A program made the position numbers and the translations under genes. DNA of 64,000 nucleotides from Priestia filamentosa. Lineage in GTDB: Bacteria; Bacillota; Bacilli; Bacillales; Bacillaceae_H. This document shows positions 33,909 through 43,609 of the stretch, one piece after another. The stretch lies in contig NZ_FXAJ01000002.1 in NCBI RefSeq assembly GCF_900177535.1, positions 248,001-312,000 on the forward strand. Direction: 5' to 3'. How positions within the stretch are numbered: the stretch's first letter is position 1; the number at the start of each line of letters is the position of its first letter. The notes under the pieces were generated by a model that worked only from the letters and a program-made list of their open reading frames with translations, had not been told where the DNA came from and made no database searches.

Positions 33909-34814
33909 ATGAAAAAAGCGCCTTTTGAATACATTGTTGAGACAAAAAAAATCGGAAAGAAGAATGAAAAAAAACTTGGTGATGTATTAACACTGTCCTC
34001 AAAAGAGAAACTACCAATAGAAGAAAAACGGAAAAAAGTTTTATTTATTGGAATCGACTATCAATACGACTTTATGGAAGATGGAGCACTTCCTGTTCTC
34101 GGTTCACACAGAGATGTGGAAAACGTAACGCGTTTTATTTATGAAAACTTAGAAAGGATTACAAATATCTCTGTTTCGCTTGATACACATGAACCTTCTC
34201 AAATCTTTCATGAATGTTGGTGGGAAAATGAGCACGGGGAACACCCGAAACCATTTACAATCATTACAGCGGAAGATGTGTTAACAAATAAATGGAAACC
34301 TCTTTATGAAAGTGAGAAAAGTTTAAAATATGTTCAAAACTTAGAGAAGTATGGTAAAAAACAGCTTTGTATTTGGAACTACCATTGTATAAAAGGAACA
34401 GAGGGAGCTTCCTTAGAGGGCCAGTTTGCAAATATGATTCATTATCATAGCTCAGTGCATAAAACACCGATTGAGAAAATTGTAAAAGGAGAAAATCCTC
34501 TAAGTGAAATGTACGGCATTATTAAGTCTGAACATGCTGAAAAAGATGATACAAATTATAGCTTTCTTAATCGTTTAAAAGAGTATAGCAGAATTATTAT
34601 CGCAGGAGAAGCAAAGTCTCACTGTGTGTTGGAATCCATTAAGCAAATTACGCACTATTATAGAAACGATGATAACTTAACTTCAAATATAATCGTCCTG
34701 CAAGACTGTATGTCCTCTATTCAGGGTTTTGAAGAAGAAACAGAAAAAGAATATGCGCATCTTGCGAAAACGTATGGTATTAAATTAATGAATTGGGAAG
34801 ATGTTCGACTATAA
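33909..34814 (+). CDS. Isochorismatase-like cysteine hydrolase, nicotinamidase-related
   Basis: 301 residues from ATG 33909 (GGAG ten bases upstream). The catalytic triad of the superfamily is visible: Asp in FIGIDYQYDFMEDG, Lys in KIVKGENP, Cys in GEAKSHCVLESI. Metal-binding D and H residues occur in SLDTHEPSQIF. Longer than PncA (~180-215) because of insertions and a ~45-residue Lys-rich N-terminal extension. The position between a NrtR-like regulator and pncB suggests nicotinamide deamidation to nicotinate, by inference from context. Its stop is 19 bases before the pncB start. Confidence 0.8.
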   Translation: MKKAPFEYIVETKKIGKKNEKKLGDVLTLSSKEKLPIEEKRKKVLFIGIDYQYDFMEDGALPVLGSHRDVENVTRFIYENLERITNISVSLDTHEPSQIFHECWWENEHGEHPKPFTIITAEDVLTNKWKPLYESEKSLKYVQNLEKYGKKQLCIWNYHCIKGTEGASLEGQFANMIHYHSSVHKTPIEKIVKGENPLSEMYGIIKSEHAEKDDTNYSFLNRLKEYSRIIIAGEAKSHCVLESIKQITHYYRNDDNLTSNIIVLQDCMSSIQGFEEETEKEYAHLAKTYGIKLMNWEDVRL

Positions 34815-34833
34815 AAAAAATGGAGGAATAAAA

Positions 34834-36297
34834 ATGAGCGGAAAATATAGTGATGATAGCATTATGCTTCACCTTGATCTTTATCAAATTAACATGGCTG
34901 AAACGTATTGGAGAGACGGGATCCATAATCGTAAAGCAATATTTGAACTTTATTTCCGTAAGAGCCCTTTTGGTAATGCATATGCCGTTTATGCAGGGCT
35001 TGAACGTGTTTTGCAATTTATAGAGAGCTTTGGTTTTTCAGAAAGTGATATTGAATATTTACGAAGCGAAGGATATGGAGAAGATTATCTTACTTTCCTA
35101 AGCGAGATGAAATTTACAGGAAGCATTCGGTCAATGAAAGAGGGGGAGCTTGTTTTTCCAAATGAGCCGCTTTTACGAGTTGAAGCGCCTCTTGCCCAAG
35201 CACAGCTTGTTGAGACACAGCTCTTAAATATTGTGAACTATCAAACCCTTATCGCAACAAAAGCTTCAAGAATTAAGCAAGTTATTGGCGATGAAGTTGC
35301 AATGGAGTTTGGAACACGCCGCGCGCATGAAATGGATGCAGCGGTATGGGGAACGCGAGCGGCCTATATTGGTGGATTTTCAGCAACAAGTAATGTAAGA
35401 GCGGGAAAAATGTTTGACTTACCAATCGCAGGTACACATGCACATGCAATGGTTCAAGCTTATCGAGATGAGTATACAGCGTTTCGAAAGTATGCAGATA
35501 CACACAAAGATTGCGTATTTTTAGTTGATACGTATGATACGCTTCGCTCAGGAGTTCCGAATGCTATTCGTGTTGCAAAAGAGTATGGAGATAAAATTAA
35601 TTTTATTGGCATTCGCCTTGATAGTGGGGATCTTGCATATCTCTCTAAAAAAGCTCGTAAAATGCTTGATGAAGCAGGGTTTCATGATGCAAAAATTGTA
35701 GCTTCAAATGACTTAGACGAATATACCATTATGAATTTAAAAGCTCAAGGAGCTAAAATTGATGTATGGGGCATTGGGACGAAACTGATTACAGCTTACG
35801 ATCAAGCTGCACTTGGAGGGGTATACAAGCTTGTTTCTATTGAAGATGAAGACGGAGAAATGATGGACACAATTAAGATTTCAGCAAATCCAGAAAAAGT
35901 AACAACACCAGGAAAGAAGCGAGTATATCGAATTATTAATAATGAAAATCAACACTCTGAAGGAGATTATATTGCGCTTGAACATGAAAATCCCGAAGCG
36001 GAAGAAAAGTTAAAAATGTTTCACCCTGTGCATACGTACATTAGCAAGTTTGTGACAAATTTTACGGCAAAAGAGCTTCATGAAGAAGTTGTAATAGAGG
36101 GGAAAATAACATGTACCCGTCCTAAATTACCTGAAGTTCAAGCGTTTGCACGTGATAATATGAGCCTGCTATGGGATGAATATAAGCGAACGCTTAATCC
36201 TGAAGAATATCCTGTTGACTTAAGTCAGGAGTGCTGGGATCATAAAATGCGTTGTTTTAATGAGATGAAAGAAAAAGTTAAAAAGAACAACTTGTAA
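34834..36297 (+). CDS. pncB: Nicotinate phosphoribosyltransferase
   Basis: 487 residues from ATG 34834, behind TGGAGGAA; the frame extends 33 bases earlier but overlaps the upstream stop. Typical PncB features: DLYQINMAETYW at the N-terminus, EFGTRRAHEMDAA with the catalytic-loop region, GTHAHAMVQAY and FIGIRLDSGDLAYLSKKA for PRPP/nicotinate binding. It makes nicotinate mononucleotide from nicotinate, PRPP and ATP in the Preiss-Handler NAD salvage route. Likely co-transcribed with the hydrolase upstream. Confidence 0.95.
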   Translation: MSGKYSDDSIMLHLDLYQINMAETYWRDGIHNRKAIFELYFRKSPFGNAYAVYAGLERVLQFIESFGFSESDIEYLRSEGYGEDYLTFLSEMKFTGSIRSMKEGELVFPNEPLLRVEAPLAQAQLVETQLLNIVNYQTLIATKASRIKQVIGDEVAMEFGTRRAHEMDAAVWGTRAAYIGGFSATSNVRAGKMFDLPIAGTHAHAMVQAYRDEYTAFRKYADTHKDCVFLVDTYDTLRSGVPNAIRVAKEYGDKINFIGIRLDSGDLAYLSKKARKMLDEAGFHDAKIVASNDLDEYTIMNLKAQGAKIDVWGIGTKLITAYDQAALGGVYKLVSIEDEDGEMMDTIKISANPEKVTTPGKKRVYRIINNENQHSEGDYIALEHENPEAEEKLKMFHPVHTYISKFVTNFTAKELHEEVVIEGKITCTRPKLPEVQAFARDNMSLLWDEYKRTLNPEEYPVDLSQECWDHKMRCFNEMKEKVKKNNL

Positions 36298-36300
36298 AAA

Positions 36301-36338
36301 AGGAAGAGAAGATTAGTTTGGCTGATCTTCTCTTTTCT
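36301..36338 (+). terminator. pncB terminator
   Basis: AAGAGAAGAT pairs with ATCTTCTCTT, then TTCTT. Confidence 0.8.
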
Positions 36339-36460
36339 TATATTTCAAAACAAAGTAAACAAGTTGGAATAGTGGTTTTAAGGGGATTGACTAATTTTTT
36401 TAACTTTTACAAGATAAATCGTTCGTACTCTCTTGTATTTCTCCCCCTTTTTGTACTATT

Positions 36461-36546
36461 ATAATAGAAATCTATTATGAATTTTGAAGAAAATCAAAAG
36501 ATAACTTTAAAACCGACTTGACTTATAGGAATAGTGAAATTATGAT
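36461..36546 (+). promoter_or_regulatory. cysJI promoter with upstream 18-bp palindrome
   Basis: TTGACT (36518-36523), 17 bases, TATGAT (36541-36546): near-consensus sigma-A. Centred about 83 bases before the expected start, ATAATAGAAATCTATTAT (36461-36478) is a perfect inverted repeat with the T-N11-A spacing of LysR-type sites. In B. subtilis cysJI is activated by the LysR protein CysL, so this is a candidate CysL site. A leader hairpin TCTCTC/GAGAGA lies at ~36561-36590. Confidence 0.6.
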
Positions 36547-36655
36547 TATAGTAATTACTTCTCTCTTTGAAAGGTGAATAGAGAGAATTTTTGAAAAAGT
36601 CATGATACATATGATGGCGAAAAATTAAGCTTATATTTTTGTGAGGTGGATAGTG

Positions 36656-38470
36656 TTGCAACTTCAGGTAATAAACAGTCCGTTTAATGAGGAGCAGGTA
36701 GAGCTTCTAAATCGTCTTCTACCGACATTAACAGAAACCCAAAAAGTATGGTTAAGCGGTTATCTAGCTTCAAGTGCCGTAAACAGCGGTGCAGGAGCTA
36801 CATCAGTAGCTACACCTGCTGCACCAGCGCCAACTATTTCAAAGGAAGTAACAGTTCTTTACGGTTCGCAAACTGGTAATGCCCAAGGCTTAGCAGATCA
36901 GGCGGGGAAAACGCTTGAAGGAAAAGGGTTTAAAGTAACTGTTTCGTCTATGAGTGATTTTAAACCAAACAGTTTGAAAAAACTAAAAAATCTTCTTGTT
37001 GTAGCGAGCACGCATGGTGAAGGAGATCCACCAGATAATGCTTTATCATTCCACGAATTTTTACATGGAAGACGTGCTCCAAAGCTTGAAGATCTTCGTT
37101 TCTCTGTTCTTTCTTTAGGGGACAGTTCATATGAGCAGTTCTGTCAAACAGGAAAAGAATTCGACGCTCGTCTTGAAGAGCTTGGCGGCACGCGTCTTCA
37201 TCCACGAGTTGACTGTGATCTTGACTACGATGATCCTGCTGAAGAGTGGCTGAATGGAGTTATTGAAGGGCTAAATGAAGGGCAAGAACAAAATGTAGGA
37301 TTAGCACAAAGTGCGGCAACAGCAGAAGCTGTTGTAGAATCTCCATATTCAAGAAAAAACCCGTTCAAAGCGGAAGTGCTTGAATCTATTAATCTAAATG
37401 GCCGTGGTTCAAACAAGGAAACGCGTCACTTAGAATTATCGCTTGAAGGTTCAGGCTTAACGTACAAACCAGGTGATAGCCTTGGAATTTATCCAGAGAA
37501 CGATCCAAAACTTGTTGACCTTCTTATCGAAGAGTTAAATTGGGATCCAGAAGAAATTGTAACAACAAATAAACAAGGAGACGTTCGTCCCTTAAAAGAA
37601 GCTTTAATTTCTCATTTTGAAATTACTGTTCTTACAAAACCGCTTCTTGAGCAAGCTCTAAAACTTTCAGGAAATGATGGTCTTGCAGAGTTATTAGCAG
37701 CAGGAAACGAAGAAAAGGTAAAAGAGTATATTGATGGACGCGACCTACTGGATCTTGTCCGTGACTTTGGTCCATGGCCTGTTTCTGCAAATGATTTTGT
37801 CGCTATTCTTCGTAAAATGCCTGCTCGTCTCTATTCGATTTCAAGCAGTTTAGAAGCGAATCCAGACGAAGTTCATTTAACAATTGGAGCTGTTCGTTAC
37901 AATACCCACGGTCGTGATCGCAATGGCGTATGTTCGATTTTATGCGCAGAGCGCTTAGAACCAGGCGATACACTGCCAATTTATATTCAAAACAACCAAA
38001 ACTTTAAGCTTCCTGAAAATCCAGATACACCAATTATTATGGTTGGACCTGGAACAGGTGTAGCTCCTTTCCGTTCTTTTATGCAAGAGCGTGAGGAAAT
38101 AGGAGCAGACGGAAAATCATGGATGTTCTTTGGGGATCAGCATTTTGTAACAGACTTTTTATATCAAACAGAATGGCAAAAATGGCTCAAAGATGGTGTG
38201 TTAACGAAGATGGATGTTGCTTTTTCTCGTGACACAGAAGAGAAGGTATATGTTCAACATAGAATGAAAGAACAAGGCAAAGAGTTATTCGAATGGCTTG
38301 AAGCTGGAGCTTCATTCTATGTTTGTGGAGATGAGAAACATATGGCACATGATGTTCATGAAACACTTATCGATATTATTGAAAAAGAAGGCAATATGTC
38401 TCGTCAAAATGCAGAAGAGTATGTAGCAAATATGCAGCAACAAAAACGTTATCAACGCGACGTATATTGA
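36656..38470 (+). CDS. cysJ: Assimilatory sulfite reductase flavoprotein (alpha subunit)
   Basis: 604 residues from TTG 36656, chosen because GAGGTGG ends six bases upstream and because the B. subtilis protein starts the same way (QLQVxNSPFN). Domains: flavodoxin with FMN loop YGSQTGNAQGLADQAG (~60-200), connecting and FAD-binding part with RLYSISSS (~225-450), and C-terminal NADPH domain with GPGTGVAPFRSF and FYVCGDEKHMAHDV. It passes electrons from NADPH to CysI. The cysI gene starts 26 bases downstream. Confidence 0.97.
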   Translation: MQLQVINSPFNEEQVELLNRLLPTLTETQKVWLSGYLASSAVNSGAGATSVATPAAPAPTISKEVTVLYGSQTGNAQGLADQAGKTLEGKGFKVTVSSMSDFKPNSLKKLKNLLVVASTHGEGDPPDNALSFHEFLHGRRAPKLEDLRFSVLSLGDSSYEQFCQTGKEFDARLEELGGTRLHPRVDCDLDYDDPAEEWLNGVIEGLNEGQEQNVGLAQSAATAEAVVESPYSRKNPFKAEVLESINLNGRGSNKETRHLELSLEGSGLTYKPGDSLGIYPENDPKLVDLLIEELNWDPEEIVTTNKQGDVRPLKEALISHFEITVLTKPLLEQALKLSGNDGLAELLAAGNEEKVKEYIDGRDLLDLVRDFGPWPVSANDFVAILRKMPARLYSISSSLEANPDEVHLTIGAVRYNTHGRDRNGVCSILCAERLEPGDTLPIYIQNNQNFKLPENPDTPIIMVGPGTGVAPFRSFMQEREEIGADGKSWMFFGDQHFVTDFLYQTEWQKWLKDGVLTKMDVAFSRDTEEKVYVQHRMKEQGKELFEWLEAGASFYVCGDEKHMAHDVHETLIDIIEKEGNMSRQNAEEYVANMQQQKRYQRDVY

Positions 38471-38496
38471 GCTTGGAGTGAAAGGAGTAATTCAAC

Positions 38497-40221
38497 ATGG
38501 GGAAAGTGAACCAACTATTAAAAGCACCAGAAGGACCACCTAGTGATGTAGAAGAAATTAAAGAACGAAGCGATTATTTGCGTGGAACGTTAAAAGAAAC
38601 GATGCTTGACCGCATTAGCTCTGGAATCTCGGATGATGATAACCGTCTAATGAAATTTCATGGAAGCTACTTACAAGATGATCGAGATCTTCGTAATGAG
38701 CGACAAAAGCAGAAGCTTGAACCAGCTTATCAATTTATGCTTCGTGTTCGTACACCAGGAGGAGTTTCAACACCAGAGCAGTGGCTTGTGATGGATGATC
38801 TTGCAGAGCAATACGGAAATGGAACGCTTAAATTATCAACACGTCAAGCTTTCCAAATGCATGGTATTTTAAAATGGAACATGAAAACAACGATTCAAAA
38901 AATTCATGATTCCCTCTTAGATACGATTGCAGCCTGTGGTGACGTTAACCGTAACGTTATGGCAAACCCTAATCCATATCAATCTGAAGTTCATGCAGAA
39001 GTTTATGAATGGTCGAAGAAATTAAGCGACTATTTGCTTCCTCGTACAAGAGCATATCATGAAATTTGGTTAGATGAAGAAAAAGTGGCTGGAACACCTG
39101 AAGGGGAAGAAGTAGAACCAATGTATGGTGCTCTTTATTTACCTCGTAAGTTCAAAATCGGTATCACTGTTCCACCTTCAAACGATATTGACGTATTTTC
39201 TCAAGACCTTGGTTTTATTGCTATTGTTGAAGATGGTGAGCTAATTGGTTTTAACGTTGCAATTGGGGGCGGAATGGGGATGACCCACGGTGATAAAGAA
39301 ACGTACCCTCAGCTTGCTAAAGTGATTGGTTTCTGTACACCAGATCAGGTGCTTGATGTAGCAGAAAAAGTTATTACAATTCAACGTGACTACGGAAACC
39401 GCTCGGTTCGTAAAAATGCTCGTTTTAAATATACAGTTGATCGACTAGGGCTTGAAACGGTAACAGAAGAGCTTTATGATCGTCTTGGTTTCAGACTTCA
39501 AGAAGCAAAACCATATCATTTCGATCATAATGGTGATCGTTACGGTTGGACACAAGGGATCAATGGAAATTGGCACTATACGCTTTTTGTAGAAGGAGGC
39601 CGCGTTGGCGACTTTGAAGACTACAAGATGAAAACAGGTTTGCGTGAAATTGCAAAAATTCATACTGGTGATTTTCGTTTAACAGGAAATCAAAACTTAG
39701 TGATTGCTAATATCACAGAAGAAATTAAAGACGAAGTAACAGCGCTTATGAATCAATATGGTCTTACAGATGGATCACATCATACAGCACTTCGTCGCAA
39801 TTCACTAGCATGTGCAGCTCTTCCAACATGTGGTCTAGCGATGGCTGAAGCTGAGCGTTATTTACCGAAACTTATCGATAAAATCGAAGAAATCGTAGAT
39901 GAGAACGGTCTTCGCAATGAAGAAATCAACGTGCGAATGACAGGCTGTCCGAACAGCTGTGCGCGCCCAACGCTTGGAGAGATTGCTTTTATCGGAAAAG
40001 CGCCAGGCAAGTACAATATGTATCTTGGTGCAGCTTTTGACGGAAGTCGCTTAAGCAAAATGTACCGTGAAAACATTGGAGAAGCTGAAATCTTAGAAGA
40101 GTTGAAAGTACTTCTTAGTCGCTATGCGAAAGAGCGTGAAGAAGGAGAACACTTCGGTGACTTTGTTGTACGTGTTGGAGTCATAAAAGCTGTAACAGAC
40201 GGAACAAACTTTCATGATTGA
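38497..40221 (+). CDS. cysI: Assimilatory sulfite reductase hemoprotein (beta subunit)
   Basis: 574 residues, full length. Two sulfite/nitrite reductase ferredoxin-like repeats; the siroheme-[4Fe-4S] ligands are the Cys pairs in [18 protein letters not shown] and [17 protein letters not shown]. It reduces sulfite to sulfide with six electrons from CysJ. AAAGGAG precedes ATG 38497. Forms the cysJI operon; other sulfate-assimilation genes are not in the window. Confidence 0.97.
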   Translation: MGKVNQLLKAPEGPPSDVEEIKERSDYLRGTLKETMLDRISSGISDDDNRLMKFHGSYLQDDRDLRNERQKQKLEPAYQFMLRVRTPGGVSTPEQWLVMDDLAEQYGNGTLKLSTRQAFQMHGILKWNMKTTIQKIHDSLLDTIAACGDVNRNVMANPNPYQSEVHAEVYEWSKKLSDYLLPRTRAYHEIWLDEEKVAGTPEGEEVEPMYGALYLPRKFKIGITVPPSNDIDVFSQDLGFIAIVEDGELIGFNVAIGGGMGMTHGDKETYPQLAKVIGFCTPDQVLDVAEKVITIQRDYGNRSVRKNARFKYTVDRLGLETVTEELYDRLGFRLQEAKPYHFDHNGDRYGWTQGINGNWHYTLFVEGGRVGDFEDYKMKTGLREIAKIHTGDFRLTGNQNLVIANITEEIKDEVTALMNQYGLTDGSHHTALRRNSLACAALPTCGLAMAEAERYLPKLIDKIEEIVDENGLRNEEINVRMTGCPNSCARPTLGEIAFIGKAPGKYNMYLGAAFDGSRLSKMYRENIGEAEILEELKVLLSRYAKEREEGEHFGDFVVRVGVIKAVTDGTNFHD

Positions 40222-40253
40222 TAAAAAAGGCTGCTAATTGGCAGCCTTTTTTT
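40222..40253. terminator. cysI terminator, shared with convergent gene
   Basis: AAAAAGGCTGC, loop TAATTG, GCAGCCTTTTTTT; the minus-strand monooxygenase ends within it. Confidence 0.9.
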
Positions 40254-41460
40254 CTTTAGCCTTTTTTCTTCTCAATCGGTCTTTTATCAGTATACTTTGA
40301 TGAGCGAGGGGAAGAAAACATGACATGGCAAATGTTCTAATAACAGGATTAGCAAATCTCCGCTGCCAAAAAAGTGGAGGCCGTGCTTCATCTACAGCTT
40401 GTGGAGCATAATGGAGCATTTCAGACTGATAAGCTTTAAGAGCTAAGCTGATCTGATCACGGTTTGCTAAATTTTGAGCTAAGTTTACTGCATCAATGAT
40501 CGCTGTACTTGCGCCAACACCTCCTGTAGGAGGCATTGGGTGAATCGCATCACCAATAACAGTTACTTTCGAATTTCGCCAAGGTTCAAGTGCTGCTGGA
40601 AAGTAAAAATGAAAAAAAGCGATATTTTGAGCAGGGGAGAGAGAAACTAGTTTTTGATAACTGCTATCCCATTTTGAAATAAGAGAAAGTGCTTCATTTT
40701 GAAGTTCTCGTGAAGAGAGTTTGTTATGAAAAAAAGATGAAGGTGCCCCAACAGACCAAACAATATATGGAGATTCGTTTTGTGCTAGCTCGTTTCCTGT
40801 AGATTTCAACTGGTTGTGAACAGTGAGAAACATTCCAATTCCTTTTGGTCCTACCGCAAAGGCTGGGCCATGAAATAGTTCATTAGGGAGGAGTTTTTTC
40901 ACTTCAACTGTTAAAGGAACTTTTCCTGCAATAGCAGCTGTATCAGCGCTTTTGGCACTTTTTTTACCAAGAAGCTGGTTGGCAACGGCTGAATGAACTC
41001 CATCTGCTCCAACTAATACATCAACTTCAACACTTTCTTGATTAGAAAAATGGACAACAACGCGATCTTTTTTCTCTTCATAGTGTGAGAATACTGTATT
41101 CCAGTGGATAATATGGTCTAAATTTGAAGCTAAAATGGTTCTAAGCGGCACTCTACCAATCATAAGTACTTCTTCCTCTTCAACAGGAAAAGAGAGCTTT
41201 GTGTTGCCGTGATGATCCATGAGAGAAAACTTTGTGAATGACTCTTTGCCTGTGCCGCTAGACAGCAGTGCCTCCATAAGTTTTTGAGGGAGAACTTTAC
41301 GGAGTGAGTTCAATGCATCTGCATGAAGGTGCAAACGATATCCACCGGTTTGTGTAGGCTTTTGATCACGTTCAAATACAATAACATTAATATTTGCTTC
41401 GCGAAGAGCTTGAGCAAGCGTAAGGCCTCCAATGCCACCTCCGATAATGCCTACAAGCAT
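40234..41460 (-). CDS. FAD-dependent aromatic-ring monooxygenase-like protein
   Basis: 408 residues from the ATG at 41460 (GGAGGAG directly upstream; 7 extra residues are possible from 41481). FAD-binding GxGxxG at GIIGGGIGGLTLAQALRE, the DG motif VDVLVGADGVHSAVAN, and GDAIHPMPPTGGVGASTAI, all hallmarks of PF01494 monooxygenases. The C-terminus ends in a Lys/Arg-rich tail. Likely NAD(P)H-dependent hydroxylation; substrate unknown. Confidence 0.9.
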   Translation of the reverse strand: MLVGIIGGGIGGLTLAQALREANINVIVFERDQKPTQTGGYRLHLHADALNSLRKVLPQKLMEALLSSGTGKESFTKFSLMDHHGNTKLSFPVEEEEVLMIGRVPLRTILASNLDHIIHWNTVFSHYEEKKDRVVVHFSNQESVEVDVLVGADGVHSAVANQLLGKKSAKSADTAAIAGKVPLTVEVKKLLPNELFHGPAFAVGPKGIGMFLTVHNQLKSTGNELAQNESPYIVWSVGAPSSFFHNKLSSRELQNEALSLISKWDSSYQKLVSLSPAQNIAFFHFYFPAALEPWRNSKVTVIGDAIHPMPPTGGVGASTAIIDAVNLAQNLANRDQISLALKAYQSEMLHYAPQAVDEARPPLFWQRRFANPVIRTFAMSCFLPLAHQSILIKDRLRRKKAKEKKAAN

Positions 41461-41536
41461 ATAAGTCTCCTCCATCCCCAATACATCTTTTTTTATATTT
41501 TATGATTCAATTCTCTTAATAGACGAAAAAAGATCT

Positions 41537-41568
41537 TAAAAAAGAACGGTTAGTATACCGTTCTTTCA
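41537..41568 (-). terminator. Terminator of the DUF3953 gene
   Basis: On the minus strand AAAGAACGG pairs with CCGTTCTTT, followed by T residues. Confidence 0.8.
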
Positions 41569-41577
41569 TCCCAAAAT

Positions 41578-41805
41578 TCATCCGTAAGAAATATAAATCG
41601 TTGTTATAACAAGAAAAAGGCCAACTAAGAACATAAAAATGGCATAGCCTTTTCTTTTGTTTTGTAGCTCGATAAAACCTGAAATAAAAATCAAGATACA
41701 TAAAGAAACTTGCATAATAGAAAGGGAAGTAGAATTGTTAAAAAAAAGAGTGTAAAGAGCAGAACAGATAACAATAATCGCAACCATAAAACGTAGTATC
41801 TTCAC
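41578..41805 (-). CDS. DUF3953-like small membrane protein
   Basis: 75 residues from GTG 41805 with GGAGGT upstream. Three hydrophobic segments; the LxxGFIELQNKRKGYAIFMF core resembles DUF3953 proteins of Bacillus (EELKKGRKG type loop). Function unknown; monocistronic. Confidence 0.75.
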   Translation of the reverse strand: MKILRFMVAIIVICSALYTLFFNNSTSLSIMQVSLCILIFISGFIELQNKRKGYAIFMFLVGLFLVITTIYISYG

Positions 41806-42059
41806 TGGTGACCTCCATCATATGTATGTAATCTCATCATATCAAATCTCCGAGCTTTATAAAAGAAAACGCGACAGGGAGTCAATAAAAGCGTTTTATT
41901 TTTGGTGGGGAAAACTATAAAGAAATATGAAGTAAGATGAAAAATACTTCCTCTACAATGTATGTTTTAGAGTGTGAGGCAAACGATAATAAAAACTACT
42001 TTGTTATAAAGTATCGCTAAAATATAAGAAAATAAAATTTGCAATATGGAGGAATCACA

Positions 42060-43053
42060 ATGTCGCAACATCCTTCTATCTCTTCTTCTGAAATTGGAGT
42101 CTTATGGATTACATACCAACAAAAAACCATGGTCGCCCGAATGTTAGAATATTTTATTGGAAAAGCTGAAGATGATGAAGCAAAAAAGATTATGAAAAAT
42201 CTTTATGAAGAAATTAACCCATATATCATATATAGAGAAAATACAAGGGATATGTCAAGAAGAAGAAATTCCCGTTCCAATAGGATTCACAGCTGAAGAT
42301 GTGTATAAAGAAGCACCTAAGCTATATGACAACGGATTTGATATTATGTTTGTTCGGTTAATTAAAGAAATTAGTATGGCTATGCATACTTTGAACTTAA
42401 CGATGTTATATCGGAAAGATTTAAGAGAAATATTTCGTGAATTATCAATCGTTACCCAAAAATATTTTGATTTCTGTACAGCGTATTTAATTGAGAGAGG
42501 GCTCATTCCGAAGTCGCCTTTTGTTGACCCTGTAAAATCTATCGAATTTGTTAAGGATGCGAGTTATTTAGGTATCCTGAATCCTATCAAAGGAAAAAGA
42601 TCATTAAACACTGTCGAAATGGCTCATATCTATCATGCTATTGAATCAAATATGATGGGAATGCAAATGATTTTTGGATTTGCTCAGTGTGCTGAAACCA
42701 AAGAGGTTGGAAAGTTTTTTTCTAAAGGAGGAGAACTTGCTAAAAGTATGATTAAAGAGTTAAGAAACTTCTTTTTAGAGGATAACATCCCTGTTCCAGG
42801 AATAGCAGGGGGGAACGTCACAATATCTACAATTCCTCCTTTTTCAGATAAAATGATGCTTTATTGTGTAAGTCTTTTTTGCAGTTTTTCGCTAGGAGGA
42901 AATTCGCTTGGGACGGCTTTTAGTTTGAGAAATGATTTACCCGGAAAACTGTCTGTTTTTATGAAAGATATTTTTCAATATGCCCATGAAGGAGCAAAAA
43001 TTATGATCAAACATGGGTGGATGGAAGAACCGCCTCAAATTATGAAGAAATAA
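42060..43053 (+). pseudogene. DUF3231 protein gene interrupted by a frameshift
   Basis: ATG 42060 (TGGAGGAA upstream) opens SSSEIGVLWITYQQKTMVAR ... NLYEEINPYI in one frame; from about 42225 the homologous sequence continues in the next frame as SYIEKIQGICQEEEIPVPIG to 43053. The join falls in CATATATCATATATAG, an AT-dinucleotide tract, so a 2-base loss (or +1) explains it. Repaired, the protein would have ~330 residues with the two DUF3231 repeats (LFCSFSLGG... and FGFAQC...). Members are often sporulation-associated. Either real decay or a base-calling error. Confidence 0.85.
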
Positions 43054-43099
43054 CAGTAACAAACCTTGTGCTTTAAAAAGTACAAGGTTTGTTACTGTT
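43051..43099 (+). terminator. Terminator of the DUF3231 gene
   Basis: AACAGTAACAAACCTTGT pairs fully with ACAAGGTTTGTTACTGTT (18 bp). Confidence 0.85.
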
Positions 43100-43218
43100 A
43101 AAGTCTATCGGATGGACGAGTCCTGAAATACATGTTTACTTTCCGACCTAGGGTAAGAAACAAAGACGGAACATTTTTCGCGGTCGTCCACGTCCTGGAG
43201 GCTGTTCTTCTCCACAAA

Positions 43219-43556
43219 GATCTGCCAAATTTACGATTTTAGGATTTATTATAGATAAAATTATCCCGTTAAAAATCCCTATTGTTATATGGGTTTCTCT
43301 TCTTGCATTGTTTGTCTCTTCACCAATTTGTCCCGGGAATGATTTTATTGTAGAGCAAACAGAGAAAATTAATTTTATGGCTATTGCTACTCCAATTCTT
43401 GCTTATGCTGATTTATCATTTAGAAAAGATTTAAAAGAGTTTAGAAAATTAAGCTGGAGAATTGTCGTTATTTCAATTGTTGTTTATACAGGTACATTTG
43501 TACTTTCAACTCTTATTGCAGAGTTTGGATTTCGTTTAACAGGGAAGTTTCATTGA
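43219..43556 (+). pseudogene. C-terminal fragment of a multi-helix membrane protein
   Basis: From about 43219 the frame reads SAKFTILGFIIDKIIPLKIP, followed by three hydrophobic helices and AIATPILAYADLSFRKDL, KLSWRIVVISIVVYTGTF, ending at TGA 43556. No ribosome binding site or plausible start precedes it, and the frame upstream (RGRPRPGGC) does not look like the same protein, so the N-terminal part has been lost. I recognise the helix-loop pattern as the end of a larger Bacillus transporter-like protein but cannot name it. Confidence 0.6.
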
Positions 43557-43609
43557 TTGAATAAAAATAGTTCAAGTCTGTTGGCTTGAACTATTTTTAT
43601 TCAATCAAT
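43552..43609. terminator. 25-bp perfect stem terminator
   Basis: ATTGATTGAATAAAAATAG plus TTCAAG (43552-43576) against its full complement (43585-43609), loop TCTGTTGG, overlapping the stop codon of the fragment. Confidence 0.8.

Noticed and set aside
42205-43053. 282-residue frame as an independent DUF3231 gene
   Set aside because: No ribosome binding site before its ATG and the missing N-terminal third is encoded just upstream in another frame; it is the second half of a frameshifted gene.
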